A stretch of DNA of 11,066 bases from Burkholderiaceae bacterium. Its GTDB lineage: Bacteria > Pseudomonadota > Gammaproteobacteria > Burkholderiales > Burkholderiaceae_C. The stretch lies in contig JAIRRE010000168.1 of the NCBI GenBank assembly GCA_031256125.1, positions 1-11,066 on the forward strand, read 5' to 3'. Below are positions 1 to 6,952 of the stretch, in pieces. Each line of letters opens with the position of its first letter. Positions within the stretch are counted from its first letter, which is position 1. Under the pieces are notes generated by a model that saw nothing but the letters and a program-made list of their open reading frames with translations, searched no databases and was not told the origin of the DNA. The position numbers and the translations under genes were made by a program.

Positions 1-239
1 CAGCCGCCCGCCGCTTTTGAGCAGCGCCTGCACCACGGCATCGGCTTTGCCGCGCGTCGCCGCATCGTCGCCGTTGAACACCGAGGCGGTGCCCAGACCG
101 ACGGCGGGAATGCGCTCGCGCTGTGGGGAATGGCGCGGGTGAGCGGCGGGGTCTCGGTTTGTGCCACCACGGTTCTGGTCGATACCAGCAGTCCGCCGGC
201 AAGCGCGGCAAAGCCGCGGCGGGTAATGCGGAGGGTCAT
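1..239 (-). pseudogene. Aldo/keto reductase with Tat signal, 5' part only, apparent frameshift
   Basis: The start codon is the ATG at 237-239, with a strong AAGGAG at 247-252 seven bases upstream. It overlaps the stop of the preceding transporter gene as ATGA. The first residues read MTLRITRRGFAALAGG, a twin-arginine (RRGF) signal followed by a hydrophobic stretch and an Ala-Gln cleavage-like region, so a folded, exported enzyme is expected. After 'LTRAIPHS' the family pattern continues only in the next frame as 'ERIPAVGLGTASVF' and then 'KADAVVQALLKSGGRL', typical of the N-terminal beta barrel of aldo/keto reductases. One base is missing around 117-120, where a Gly codon would restore the usual 'SGERIPAVGLGT'. 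Either the gene is broken or there is a sequencing error. No stop is met in the shifted frame before the window edge, so the rest of the gene cannot be judged. The family assignment is fairly firm; the substrate is unknown. Confidence 0.72.
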
Positions 240-1540
240 TGCGGTACTCCTTTTTGGGTTTGCGCCGCCAGGCGCTCCTGGGTTCGTCCCAGCGCGGCGG
301 AGAGCGCGAGCCAGAGCGCCGCCACCGGCAGCGCGCACAACGCGATGGCGCCGAGCTTCAAGCCCAGCGCTTGCAGGCTATGGTAGAGCCAGCCGTACAA
401 CGCATCGGAGCCGCGATAGACCACCACGTCGATCATGTTTTTGGCTTTGTATTTTTCTTCGCGGCCCACCACGGTAAAAAATATCTGCCGCGCCGGATTG
501 GCGATGGCGAAGTTCATCCAGCGCTGCACGACCTGGAGCGTCAACACCACGGCCAGCACCGGCGCGGCGGCCAGCGCCGCAAAGCCCACGACATAAGCCG
601 CAGGCAATGCCGCCGCCGCGATGCCGGCCCCAAAGCGCTTGAGCACACTCGCGGTGGCAAAGACTTGCGTCGCCAGACTCAGCAGCGTCACGGCCAGGTC
701 GATGCCCGCAAACAGCCGCGTGCGCGCCGCCGCATCATGGATCGTTGCGGCAACGATGCTGGCCTGCGCGAAGTAAGCGATGGTCGCGCCAAACGAAAGC
801 AAACTGACCCAGCCAGCCACGCCCAGCAGATACGGCGAGCGCATCAATTCGGACAATCCGGCGAAGGCGCTGCCGCCGACGCGCTGCCGTTGGGGAGGCG
901 CTTGCGCCGGACGATCATCGGCCACGCGCTCGATGCGGCGCACGCACAGCACCGCCAGTTCCAGAAACACCGCCGCCACGACCAGCAGGTTGAGCGGGCC
1001 AAGTGGCCTTGATAGCGCCATCGTGATGACCGGGCCGAGCAGCGCGCCCGCCGTTCCGCCCGCGCCGATAAACCCGAACAGGCGCTTACCTTGCTCCGGC
1101 GTGAACAGATCGGCCATGAACGACCAGAACACCGCCACGGCGAACAGATTGAACACGCTGACCCAGACGAAAAACACGCGCGCCACGATCACGGGTTGGA
1201 CGTTCAGCGTCAGCAGCAGCCAGAACAGTATGAGATTGGCAGCGAAGAAGTGATAAACGATGGGGATGAACCTGACCCGCGGCAGCCGCGCCACCAGCGC
1301 GCCATAGAGCGGCTGTGCCGCCAGCAGGGTGACGAACGTGGCGGTGAACAACCACGGCAGGTTTTTGACACTGCCGGTGCTGGCAGTGACCATCTGATCG
1401 CGCAGCGGGCGCAGCACGTAATAACCCGCCAGCAGGGTGAAGAAATAAGCGAACGACCATAACGCCGCGCCCCGCTCGCGAGGCGTAGCAGGCACTGCGC
1501 GCTGCAACCACCCGGCGAGCGCCGTCGCCAGATTCGTCAC
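236..1540 (-). CDS. MFS-type transporter of the ATP/ADP carrier (TLC/NTP)-like group
   Basis: A 434-residue inner-membrane protein with about twelve hydrophobic segments. The first is near residues 28-48 (FAYFFTLLAGYYVLRPLRDQ); others include the region around 'FWSFMADLFTPEQGKRLFGF' and a last one near residues 405-422. The signatures 'GYYVLRPLRD', 'FMADLFTPEQGKRLFGFIGA' and 'EKYKAKNMIDVVVYRGSDAL' match bacterial proteins annotated as MFS or NTP/NTP-exchange-like transporters, distant relatives of ATP/ADP translocases. The actual substrate cannot be read from the sequence. The start is GTG at 1538-1540, which overlaps the stop of the upstream oxidoreductase gene as GTGA. There is no clear Shine-Dalgarno sequence, so translation is probably coupled. 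The stop overlaps the next start as ATGA. It lies between two Tat-signal, nicotinamide-cofactor-type oxidoreductases, which suggests a shared periplasmic or envelope pathway (inference). Confidence 0.82.
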   Translation of the reverse strand: MTNLATALAGWLQRAVPATPRERGAALWSFAYFFTLLAGYYVLRPLRDQMVTASTGSVKNLPWLFTATFVTLLAAQPLYGALVARLPRVRFIPIVYHFFAANLILFWLLLTLNVQPVIVARVFFVWVSVFNLFAVAVFWSFMADLFTPEQGKRLFGFIGAGGTAGALLGPVITMALSRPLGPLNLLVVAAVFLELAVLCVRRIERVADDRPAQAPPQRQRVGGSAFAGLSELMRSPYLLGVAGWVSLLSFGATIAYFAQASIVAATIHDAAARTRLFAGIDLAVTLLSLATQVFATASVLKRFGAGIAAAALPAAYVVGFAALAAAPVLAVVLTLQVVQRWMNFAIANPARQIFFTVVGREEKYKAKNMIDVVVYRGSDALYGWLYHSLQALGLKLGAIALCALPVAALWLALSAALGRTQERLAAQTQKGVPQ

Positions 1541-2286
1541 GGTGCCAGCGACAGCTTCTGCTTGAGTTCCGCCGCGCTCACGTTCTGGCCAAAGCCCGGC
1601 CCGCCAAACTGGAAGCGCCGCGCATCGGCCAGTTTGCCGACCACCACCGGATCAAAGCCGGCATCCTGCACCAGCCCTGCCGCGACTTCGACGGCCTGCG
1701 CATCGTCACCGGCAATCGGAATCGCCAGCCGGGGCGCGGGGCGGTTGGCTTCGCTGGCAAGGAGCGTGTAATGCAGCGTGTTGAAGGCGCGCACCAAATG
1801 TGTGCCCGGCAGATATTTCTGCGAAGTCACGCCGATGCCGTTGTGCTCGGCCTCATCGGCCAAGGCAGCGTCGCGCTTGGCCATCGCATTGGTGGCATCG
1901 AGCACGATCTTGCCCGCCAGCGCCTTGCCGTAATCCTCGCCGATCTGCGGTAGCGCGCCGTAAGGCACGGCGATGAAGATCACATCGCCAAAGGTCAGCG
2001 CCTGCTCGACCGTGCCAGCTTGCGCCAGCGGGCCAAGGCTCGCCACGAGGTCTTTTAACTCATCGGGATGGCGCGACGAAAAGCAAACCGGATGGCCCGC
2101 CTTGACCCAGAGGCTACCGACCGTGCCGCCGATATGTCCAGAGCCGATCACGCCAATTTTGAGTTTGCCGCCAGAGGCCGTCTGCCCCCATGCGGTTTGC
2201 GCCCGCAACATGCCGCCGAGGGCAAGTGCGCCCGCCGCGCCGAGCAGCGCGCGGCGGGCGTAATCTACAGTGACAGGCTTGGACAT
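1537..2286 (-). CDS. NADP-binding oxidoreductase, F420-reductase-like, with Tat-type signal
   Basis: The start chosen is the ATG at 2284-2286, with AGGAG at 2295-2299 eight bases upstream; a longer in-frame reading to 2355 lacks such a site. The product is 249 residues. Residues 9-30 (YARRALLGAAGALALGGM) form a twin-arginine-like signal with a hydrophobic core. A Rossmann fold follows: 'LKIGVIGSGHIGG' at 42-54 carries the GxGxxG dinucleotide-binding loop. 'SSRHPDEL' just after strand 2 resembles the NADP phosphate-binding region, and 'DVIFIAVPYGALP' and 'KIVLDATNA' fit the NADP_F420 reductase family (Pfam NADP-oxidoreductase, coenzyme F420-dependent). In proteobacteria without F420 such proteins are generic NADPH-dependent reductases of unknown substrate. 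It is the first gene of the minus-strand operon and overlaps the transporter gene by four bases. Confidence 0.85.
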   Translation of the reverse strand: MSKPVTVDYARRALLGAAGALALGGMLRAQTAWGQTASGGKLKIGVIGSGHIGGTVGSLWVKAGHPVCFSSRHPDELKDLVASLGPLAQAGTVEQALTFGDVIFIAVPYGALPQIGEDYGKALAGKIVLDATNAMAKRDAALADEAEHNGIGVTSQKYLPGTHLVRAFNTLHYTLLASEANRPAPRLAIPIAGDDAQAVEVAAGLVQDAGFDPVVVGKLADARRFQFGGPGFGQNVSAAELKQKLSLAP

Positions 2287-2387
2287 GGTCAATACTCCTG
2301 GTCGCGGTTTTCGGGATGAAAGCAACGCTGAGCAAGTCCGGCACGGCTGACGCAAACGGCGTGCGGCGTTGCCTTGTAAACAGTCCA

Positions 2388-2416
2388 GTTATAGCGCGAA
2401 ATGTGTGCAATGACAA
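2388..2416 (-). promoter_or_regulatory. Sigma70-like promoter for the minus-strand oxidoreductase operon
   Basis: Read on the minus strand, TTGTCA (2411-2416) is followed by exactly 17 bases and then TATAAC (2388-2393). Each box has a single mismatch to the sigma70 consensus. Transcription would begin near 2380, giving a leader of roughly 95 bases before the ATG at 2286. The site lies in the 234-bp divergent gap between the oxidoreductase and trpB. No equally good promoter for trpB was seen on the plus strand: a TTGCCT (2369-2374) with TATAGC (2390-2395) has only a 15-base spacer. Confidence 0.6.
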
Positions 2417-2520
2417 ACCGCTGACGTTGCCTTCCGCCTTGCCCCAAGTTGGCGCAGCAGAGTTGCCGACCCTGGACAACAATATCCACCTCGCATTCAA
2501 CACAACGGAGAGCACTTCAC

Positions 2521-3768
2521 ATGACTGAACCAACCACCACGCCTTCCCGGCGCGCCGAACTCCCGCTGCACCGCCAGGTGCCCGACGAGCACGGCTTCTT
2601 CGGCAAATTCGGCGGCTCCTTCATCCCGCCGGAACTGCAAAAGCAGATGGACGAAATCGACCGCGCCTACCAGCGCATCTGCCGCAGCTACGACTTCATC
2701 CACGAACTGCGCAGCATCCGCAAGCACTTTCAGGGCCGGCCCACGCCGGTCTATTACTGCAAGAACCTGAGCAACCGCATTGACGGCGCGCGCATCTACT
2801 TGAAGCGCGAAGACCTCAACCATTCCGGCGCGCACAAGCTCAACCATTGCATGGGCGAGGCGCTGCTGGCCAAGTACCTGGGCAAGAAAAAGCTCATCGC
2901 CGAAACCGGCGCGGGGCAGCACGGCGTGGCCCTGGCGACGGCGGGCGCGTATTTCGGCATCCCGGTCGAAATCCACATGGGCGAAGTCGATATCGCCAAA
3001 GAACACCCAAACGTGGTGCGCATGAAAATCCTCGGCGCCAAGGTGGTGCCCGTGTCCGATGGCCTGCGGACGCTCAAGGAAGCGGTGGACTCCGCATTTC
3101 AGGCTTACCTGAAAGACCCGGTGAACAGCATTTACTGCATCGGCTCGGTGGTCGGCCCGCATCCGTTCCCGTTGATGGTGCGCGAGTTCCAGCGCGTTGT
3201 CGGCATCGAGGCGCGCGAGCAGTTCCTGGAAATGACCGGCGAACTGCCCGACAACGTGGTTGCGTGCGTGGGCGGCGGCTCCAACGCGATGGGCATTTTC
3301 TCCGGCTTCCTCGACGACCCGGTGGAACTGCACGGCGTCGAGCCGCTGGGGCGCGGCGCGAAACTGGGCGAACATGCCGCCTCGCTCAGCTACGGGCAAG
3401 AAGGCACGATGCACGGCTTTCACTCCATCATGCTGGCCGATGCGCAAGGCAACCCCGCGCCGGTCTATTCGGTGGCCAGCGGCCTGGACTACCCGAGCAC
3501 CGGCCCTGAACAAGCCTATTTGAAGTCCATCGGCCGCACCACGGTCGGCACCGCGACTGACGAAGAAGCCATCGACGCCTTCTTCCGGCTCTCGCGACTG
3601 GAAGGCATCATCCCCGCGCTTGAAAGCGCACACGCCGTCGCTTACGCCCTCAAACTCGCCAAGGAGCGCCCCACGCAAGACATCCTGGTCAACCTGAGCG
3701 GGCGCGGCGACAAGGACATCGACTTCGTGATGGACAAATACGGCAGTTATGCGGACAAGGAATATTGA
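2521..3768 (+). CDS. trpB: Tryptophan synthase beta chain, divergent stand-alone form
   Basis: A 415-residue PLP enzyme that normally condenses indole with L-serine to give tryptophan, working with TrpA. The start is the ATG at 2521 with GGAG ten bases upstream; the in-frame TTG-start extension to 2449 has no family similarity. 'GGSFIPPEL' at 31-39 is the family N-terminus. '[16 protein letters not shown]' places the PLP Schiff-base lysine at K106. 'AETGAGQHG' at 127-135 carries the catalytic Glu (E128). '[10 protein letters not shown]' is the phosphate-binding loop, '[14 protein letters not shown]' retains the conserved Asp, and '[10 protein letters not shown]' has the Ser near the pyridine nitrogen. 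It is not TrpB2, whose motifs differ. The segment after the catalytic Glu ([19 protein letters not shown]) and the C-terminus are less typical. No trpA or trpF adjoins it, so it may be a second copy or an indole-salvage enzyme. It abuts the hsd island, 65 bases ahead of hsdM. Confidence 0.9.
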   Translation: MTEPTTTPSRRAELPLHRQVPDEHGFFGKFGGSFIPPELQKQMDEIDRAYQRICRSYDFIHELRSIRKHFQGRPTPVYYCKNLSNRIDGARIYLKREDLNHSGAHKLNHCMGEALLAKYLGKKKLIAETGAGQHGVALATAGAYFGIPVEIHMGEVDIAKEHPNVVRMKILGAKVVPVSDGLRTLKEAVDSAFQAYLKDPVNSIYCIGSVVGPHPFPLMVREFQRVVGIEAREQFLEMTGELPDNVVACVGGGSNAMGIFSGFLDDPVELHGVEPLGRGAKLGEHAASLSYGQEGTMHGFHSIMLADAQGNPAPVYSVASGLDYPSTGPEQAYLKSIGRTTVGTATDEEAIDAFFRLSRLEGIIPALESAHAVAYALKLAKERPTQDILVNLSGRGDKDIDFVMDKYGSYADKEY

Positions 3769-3791
3769 GCGCCCTTTTTGACGTAACCGGA

Positions 3792-3814
3792 AAGCGGGCT
3801 TGACTGGCCCGCTT
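3792..3814 (+). other. Perfect 8-bp hairpin between trpB and hsdM
   Basis: AAGCGGGC (3792-3799) pairs perfectly with GCCCGCTT (3807-3814) around a 7-base loop, TTGACTG. It lies just after the trpB stop and 19 bases before the hsdM start codon. There is no T-run behind it on either strand, so it is not a classical intrinsic terminator. It could weaken read-through, stabilise the trpB mRNA end, or modulate hsdM expression. Confidence 0.45.
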
Positions 3815-3833
3815 GCAGCCCAAGGAATGACAA

Positions 3834-5801
3834 GTGACAGCAACCGAGCAACAGACCCAGCGTTTCATCGCCACTTTGACATCTCTTGGGGGCAACACCG
3901 GCAATCAGCGGCTGCTTGAAGCCTTGGGCTGGCCGGAGGACATGTATCAGCAGGTCAAGCAGCAATTAGTCGATGCTGGCCAGATCCGCACCGGACGCGG
4001 GCGTGGCGGTTCGGTGGCCTTGGCCGCCGCTATGCCGCCCCTGCCCGTGCAGATGCCCCTTGCGGCGCCTGCCGATCCGCTGCCGTCAGACAACACCCCA
4101 CCCCCGGCGCCCAGCCCAGCGCCGCTGCCGGAACTCGACTACGCGGACAAACTCTGGAAAGCCGCCGACAAACTGCGCGGCAACATGGAACCCAGCGACT
4201 ACAAACACGTGGCGCTGGGCCTGATCTTTCTCAAATACATTTCCGACACCTTCGAGGCCCGTCACGCGCAACTGCTGGCCGAAGACGCCGCTTTTGCCGA
4301 GGATAAGGACGAATATCTCGCCGACAACATTTTCTGGGTGCCCAAAGAAGCCCGCTGGTCGCATTTGAGAGCGGGCGCCAGACAGCCCGGCATTGGCTCC
4401 CTGATCGACGATGCCATGCGCGCTATCGAAAGGGATAACGAATCGCTCAAGGGCGTGCTGCCCAAGGACTACGCGCGCCCGGCGCTCAACAAGGTCATGC
4501 TGGGCGAACTGATCGACCTGATTTCCGGCATCGCCCTCAACGAAAAAAACGACAAATCGAAAGACGTATTCGGTCGTATCTATGAATACTTCCTCGGCCA
4601 GTTCGCAAGCGTGGAAGGCAAGCGCAGCGGCGAGTTCTACACCCCGCTGCCGCGTTCCGTCGCCCGCACGCTGGTCGAGATGCTGGAGCCTTACCACGGG
4701 CGCGTATACGACCCTTGTTGCGGCAGCGGCGACCTATTTGTGCAATGCACGAAATTCGTGGCCGAGCACGGCGAGCGCACCGGCGACATCGCCATCTACG
4801 GGCAGGAGAGCGACTACACCACCTGGCGGCTGGCCAGAATGAACCTCGCCGTGCACGGCATCGACTCCGACATCAAGTGGAACAACGAAGGCAGCCTCCA
4901 TAACGACGCACTGCGCGACCTCAAGGCCGATTTCGCCCTTGCCGGTCCAGTGTTCAACGCTTCCGACTGGGGCGGCGAGCGGCTGCGCGAAGACGCGCGC
5001 TGGCGCTTCGGCGCGCCGCCCGTGGGCAACGCCAACTATGCCTGGCTGCAACATATCGCGCACCACCTCGCGCCGCACGGCTTCGCGGGCGTGGTGCTGG
5101 CCAACGGCTCCATGAGTTCGCAGCAAAGCGGCGAAGGCGACATCCGCAAGGCGATGGTCGAAGCGGGCGTGGTGGACTGCATGGTCGCCCTGCCCGGCCA
5201 GTTGTTCTACTCCACCCAAATCCCCGCCTGCCTGTGGATCCTGGCCAAGGACCGCAGCAACGGCCTGGTCAAAAACACCCGGCTGCGCGACCGGCGCGGC
5301 GAGGTGCTGTTCATCGACGCGCGCAACCTGGGCGCGCTGGTTGATCGCACCAGGCGCGAGTTCACCGATGAAGAAATCGGCCACATCGCCGCCACCTACC
5401 ACGCATGGCGCGGAGAAACACTCCCCACGCCCCTCGCGGGAGAGGGACCGGGGGAAGGGGTTGCCTACCAAGACATCCCCGGTTTCTGCAAAGCCGCCAC
5501 GCTCGACGAAATCCGCAAACACGGCCATGTGCTCACGCCAGGGCGCTACGTCGGCGCGCAAGCGCAGGAAGACGACGGCGAAGCCTTCGAGGAAAAAATG
5601 CGCCGGCTCAGCGCGCAGTGGCGTAAGCAGCAACAAGAGGCGGTGCGGCTGGATGCGGCAATTGAGGCCAACTTGGCCAGCCTTGGCTTCCCGCAGGAGG
5701 TGGCAGAGTTTCAGCGTTTTTGCGATCAGACGGGCGAGAGAGCGGAAAAAACAGGTCTGACGGGAGAAAAGCTGAAGGAACTACTCGCTCGTGAAGATTG
5801 A
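3834..5801 (+). CDS. hsdM: Type I restriction-modification methylase subunit HsdM with altered catalytic motifs
   Basis: The GTG start at 3834 has AAGGAA at 3822-3827 and gives 655 residues, longer than the usual ~500. Residues 1-60 look like a small winged-helix domain, then a Pro/Ala-rich linker (about 62-100). The HsdM N-terminal helical domain begins at '[16 protein letters not shown]', followed by the N6-adenine methylase fold. Nearly all family landmarks are present: '[13 protein letters not shown]', '[18 protein letters not shown]', '[15 protein letters not shown]', '[14 protein letters not shown]', '[17 protein letters not shown]', '[13 protein letters not shown]'. The SAM-binding and catalytic motifs deviate: motif I is [10 protein letters not shown] (293-302; usual GSGGMF), FYTP (268-271) is followed by two extra residues LP, and motif IV NPPF is GPVF (371-374). 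An in-frame REP-like insertion lies near residues 529-545. It may bind DNA with HsdS but is doubtfully active as a methylase (inference). Confidence 0.9.
   Translation: MTATEQQTQRFIATLTSLGGNTGNQRLLEALGWPEDMYQQVKQQLVDAGQIRTGRGRGGSVALAAAMPPLPVQMPLAAPADPLPSDNTPPPAPSPAPLPELDYADKLWKAADKLRGNMEPSDYKHVALGLIFLKYISDTFEARHAQLLAEDAAFAEDKDEYLADNIFWVPKEARWSHLRAGARQPGIGSLIDDAMRAIERDNESLKGVLPKDYARPALNKVMLGELIDLISGIALNEKNDKSKDVFGRIYEYFLGQFASVEGKRSGEFYTPLPRSVARTLVEMLEPYHGRVYDPCCGSGDLFVQCTKFVAEHGERTGDIAIYGQESDYTTWRLARMNLAVHGIDSDIKWNNEGSLHNDALRDLKADFALAGPVFNASDWGGERLREDARWRFGAPPVGNANYAWLQHIAHHLAPHGFAGVVLANGSMSSQQSGEGDIRKAMVEAGVVDCMVALPGQLFYSTQIPACLWILAKDRSNGLVKNTRLRDRRGEVLFIDARNLGALVDRTRREFTDEEIGHIAATYHAWRGETLPTPLAGEGPGEGVAYQDIPGFCKAATLDEIRKHGHVLTPGRYVGAQAQEDDGEAFEEKMRRLSAQWRKQQQEAVRLDAAIEANLASLGFPQEVAEFQRFCDQTGERAEKTGLTGEKLKELLARED
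5421..5460 (+). repeat. REP-like GC-rich palindromic element inserted in frame in hsdM
   Basis: The stretch reads ctccccacgcccctcgcggg followed by agagggaccgggggaagggg. This resembles the dispersed intergenic repeat of many proteobacteria with core 'CCCTCTCCCGC..GCGGGAGAGGG' and a flanking GGGG-rich arm. The core can partly pair (CCCCTCGCGGGAGAGGG). In hsdM it encodes [14 protein letters not shown], a product typical of this repeat. The insertion sits between the 'YHAWRGE' and '[16 protein letters not shown]' segments, which are nearly adjacent in other HsdM proteins. It keeps the frame open, so the protein probably carries a surface loop there. Confidence 0.6.
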
Positions 5802-5886
5802 TCGCTCAACTGGTCGAGCATGTCCTTGGGATTGGAATATTCGTCGGCTTTGGAACACCGCGCCGCTGTGAAGGAAGAAGGCCAGC

Positions 5887-6420
5887 ATGGCAAGTGAAAC
5901 ATCAGGCAAAAGGGTCATCATCATCGCCGGCCCCAACGGGGCGGGAAAAACCACGTTTGCTCGTTCCTTTCTTCCTGCCGAAGCACACCTGCTGCGTTTC
6001 ATCAATGCAGACTTGATTGCATCGGGCCTCGCTCCATTTGCACCGGAAAGCGCGGCCATCAAAGCCGGACGCCTGATGCTGGAAGAAATCGAGGCATGCG
6101 CGCAGCGCGGCGAAAGTTTTGCTTTCGAGACCACGCTCGCAGGCCAAGGCTATTTACGGCATATCAAACAATGGCGGACGCAGGGCTATCGCGTCAGCCT
6201 GTATTTTTTGAGTTTGCCGAATGCGGAAACCGCAGTCGCCCGCGTAGCGGCGCGCGTGCGCCAGGGTGGGCATGACATCCCGGAACCCGTCATCCGACGC
6301 CGTTTTGCATCCGGTTTGCATAATTTCAAGCAGCATTACCGAAGGGCCGTGGACGACTGGGTCTTGTACGACAACGCGGGCGATGCGCCCGTCACTCTGG
6401 AATGGGGAGAAAACGAATGA
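5887..6420 (+). CDS. Zeta-toxin-like P-loop kinase (COG4185 type)
   Basis: A 177-residue cytoplasmic protein whose ATG at 5887 is preceded by GGAAGAAGG. Walker A is GPNGAGKTT at residues 15-23. 'FINADLIASGLAPFAPE' and 'FAFETTLAGQGYL' correspond to the NAD and E-T-T motifs of zeta-type kinases, where Asp and Glu bind the substrate. 'RVAARVRQGGHDIPEPVIRRRF' is the Arg-rich lid typical of this group. Classical zeta toxins phosphorylate UDP-N-acetylglucosamine and block peptidoglycan synthesis; for the shorter chromosomal COG4185 proteins the substrate is less clear. The stop overlaps the start of the following 64-residue gene (ATGA), so the two are likely a toxin-antitoxin-like pair. It is inserted between hsdM and hsdS. 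Confidence 0.85.
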   Translation: MASETSGKRVIIIAGPNGAGKTTFARSFLPAEAHLLRFINADLIASGLAPFAPESAAIKAGRLMLEEIEACAQRGESFAFETTLAGQGYLRHIKQWRTQGYRVSLYFLSLPNAETAVARVAARVRQGGHDIPEPVIRRRFASGLHNFKQHYRRAVDDWVLYDNAGDAPVTLEWGENE

Positions 6421-6611
6421 CGCGGAACGAGCTTTCTCATGCGAAGAACCCCGACTTGCGCGCCTCACTGATTGCCCTGCAACGCGCGGCCGAGTTGGCG
6501 CGCAAGACGGCGATCCAGACCAACACAGAAATCATCGTGGTGCGCGATGGCAAGTTGGTGCGGATACCGGCGGAACAATTGCGCATGACGAAGGCGGACG
6601 GCGGCGATTGA
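6417..6611 (+). CDS. Small protein coupled to the zeta-like kinase, putative antitoxin or partner
   Basis: A 64-residue protein starting at the ATG (6417-6419) that overlaps the kinase stop as ATGA; an in-frame ATG at 6402 lies inside the kinase gene and is less likely. The sequence has a helical Ala/Arg-rich middle (LRASLIALQRAAELARKTAI) and then a short beta-like part ending in 'VVRDGKLVRIPAEQL'. Small genes of this kind commonly follow COG4185 kinases and are considered cognate antitoxins by position. No DNA-binding motif is obvious. The last few residues, KADGGD, and the stop codon fall in sequence that in another frame encodes an hsdM C-terminus, so the gene end was altered when the modules were joined. 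Confidence 0.65.
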   Translation: MTRNELSHAKNPDLRASLIALQRAAELARKTAIQTNTEIIVVRDGKLVRIPAEQLRMTKADGGD

Positions 6612-6645
6612 AGCCAATCTGAAAGGGCTTGGCTATGGCATCTGA
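6598..6645 (+). pseudogene. hsdM 3'-end fragment, first displaced copy
   Basis: Read from 6598, the frame gives TAAIEANLKGLGYGI followed by TGA at 6643-6645. This is the characteristic last part of HsdM proteins (pattern [14 protein letters not shown]). The intact hsdM upstream has '[15 protein letters not shown]' at 5647-5690. The fragment is not part of a longer ORF; the stop of the small partner gene and the ribosome-binding site (AAAGGG, 6622-6627) and start of the RhuM-like gene lie within it. It appears to be a scar of an earlier module insertion or exchange. Confidence 0.7.
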
Positions 6646-6952
6646 CCATTCCGAAATCATCATCTACCAGACCGGAGATGGCCGCACGAAAATTGACGTT
6701 CGCATGGAGGATGAAACTGTTTGGCTGACGCAAGCGCAGATGGCTGAACTTTTCCAGACGACAAAGCAAAACATCAGCCTTCATATCAACAACGCCTTCA
6801 AAGAGGGCGAATTGGAATCCGATTCAGTTGTCAAGGAATACTTGACAACTGCTGCCGACGGCAAAAACTACAGCATCGGATATTACAACCTTGACGCGAT
6901 CATTTCAGTCGGCTATCGCGTAAAGTCGCTTCGCGGCAATTGGATGCGGTGA
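6635..6952 (+). pseudogene. RhuM-like (COG3943) protein, C-terminally truncated
   Basis: The ATG at 6635 has AAAGGG seven bases upstream and yields 105 residues, about a third of the normal length (~330) of this family. 'DETVWLTQAQMAELFQTTKQNISLHINNAF' at roughly 28-56 is the helix-turn-helix-like N-terminal domain, and 'YYNLDAIISVGYRVKSLRG' is the family's conserved block. The family then normally continues with '(T/V)QFR.WA', but here the reading runs into a second hsdM 3'-end fragment and stops at TGA 6950-6952 (residues NWMR). RhuM-like genes are recurrent passengers of type I restriction loci and of toxin-antitoxin-like settings; their molecular role is poorly known. The remaining DNA-binding domain might still be made and act as a repressor (inference). 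Confidence 0.75.

Noticed and set aside
239..1012. Long plus-strand open frames over the transporter gene
   Set aside because: They are Arg/His/Gln-rich products of the opposite strand of a membrane-protein gene; the minus frame has clear transmembrane segments and family motifs.
2449..2520. Upstream extension of trpB to a TTG at 2449
   Set aside because: The added residues match nothing in the family, and the ATG at 2521 has its own GGAG and gives the usual N-terminus.
3792..3814. Intrinsic terminator after trpB
   Set aside because: The stem is perfect, but no T-run follows on either strand, so only a hairpin is claimed.
3800..3828. A promoter for hsdM with TTGACT at 3800-3805
   Set aside because: The -10 position would be AGGAAT, a poor match that overlaps the ribosome-binding site, and the -35 sits in a hairpin loop.
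2497..3843. A 448-codon open frame on the minus strand opposite trpB
   Set aside because: The trpB frame carries full family motifs; the opposite frame has no recognisable domain and is a long shadow expected in GC-rich DNA.
4734..5636. A 300-codon minus-strand open frame opposite hsdM
   Set aside because: It lies wholly within the conserved hsdM methylase body and shows no protein-like motif.
5802..5886. A further hsdM 3'-end fragment between hsdM and the kinase gene
   Set aside because: One frame gives '[14 protein letters not shown]', loosely like the HsdM tail, but the match is too weak compared with the two clear fragments.
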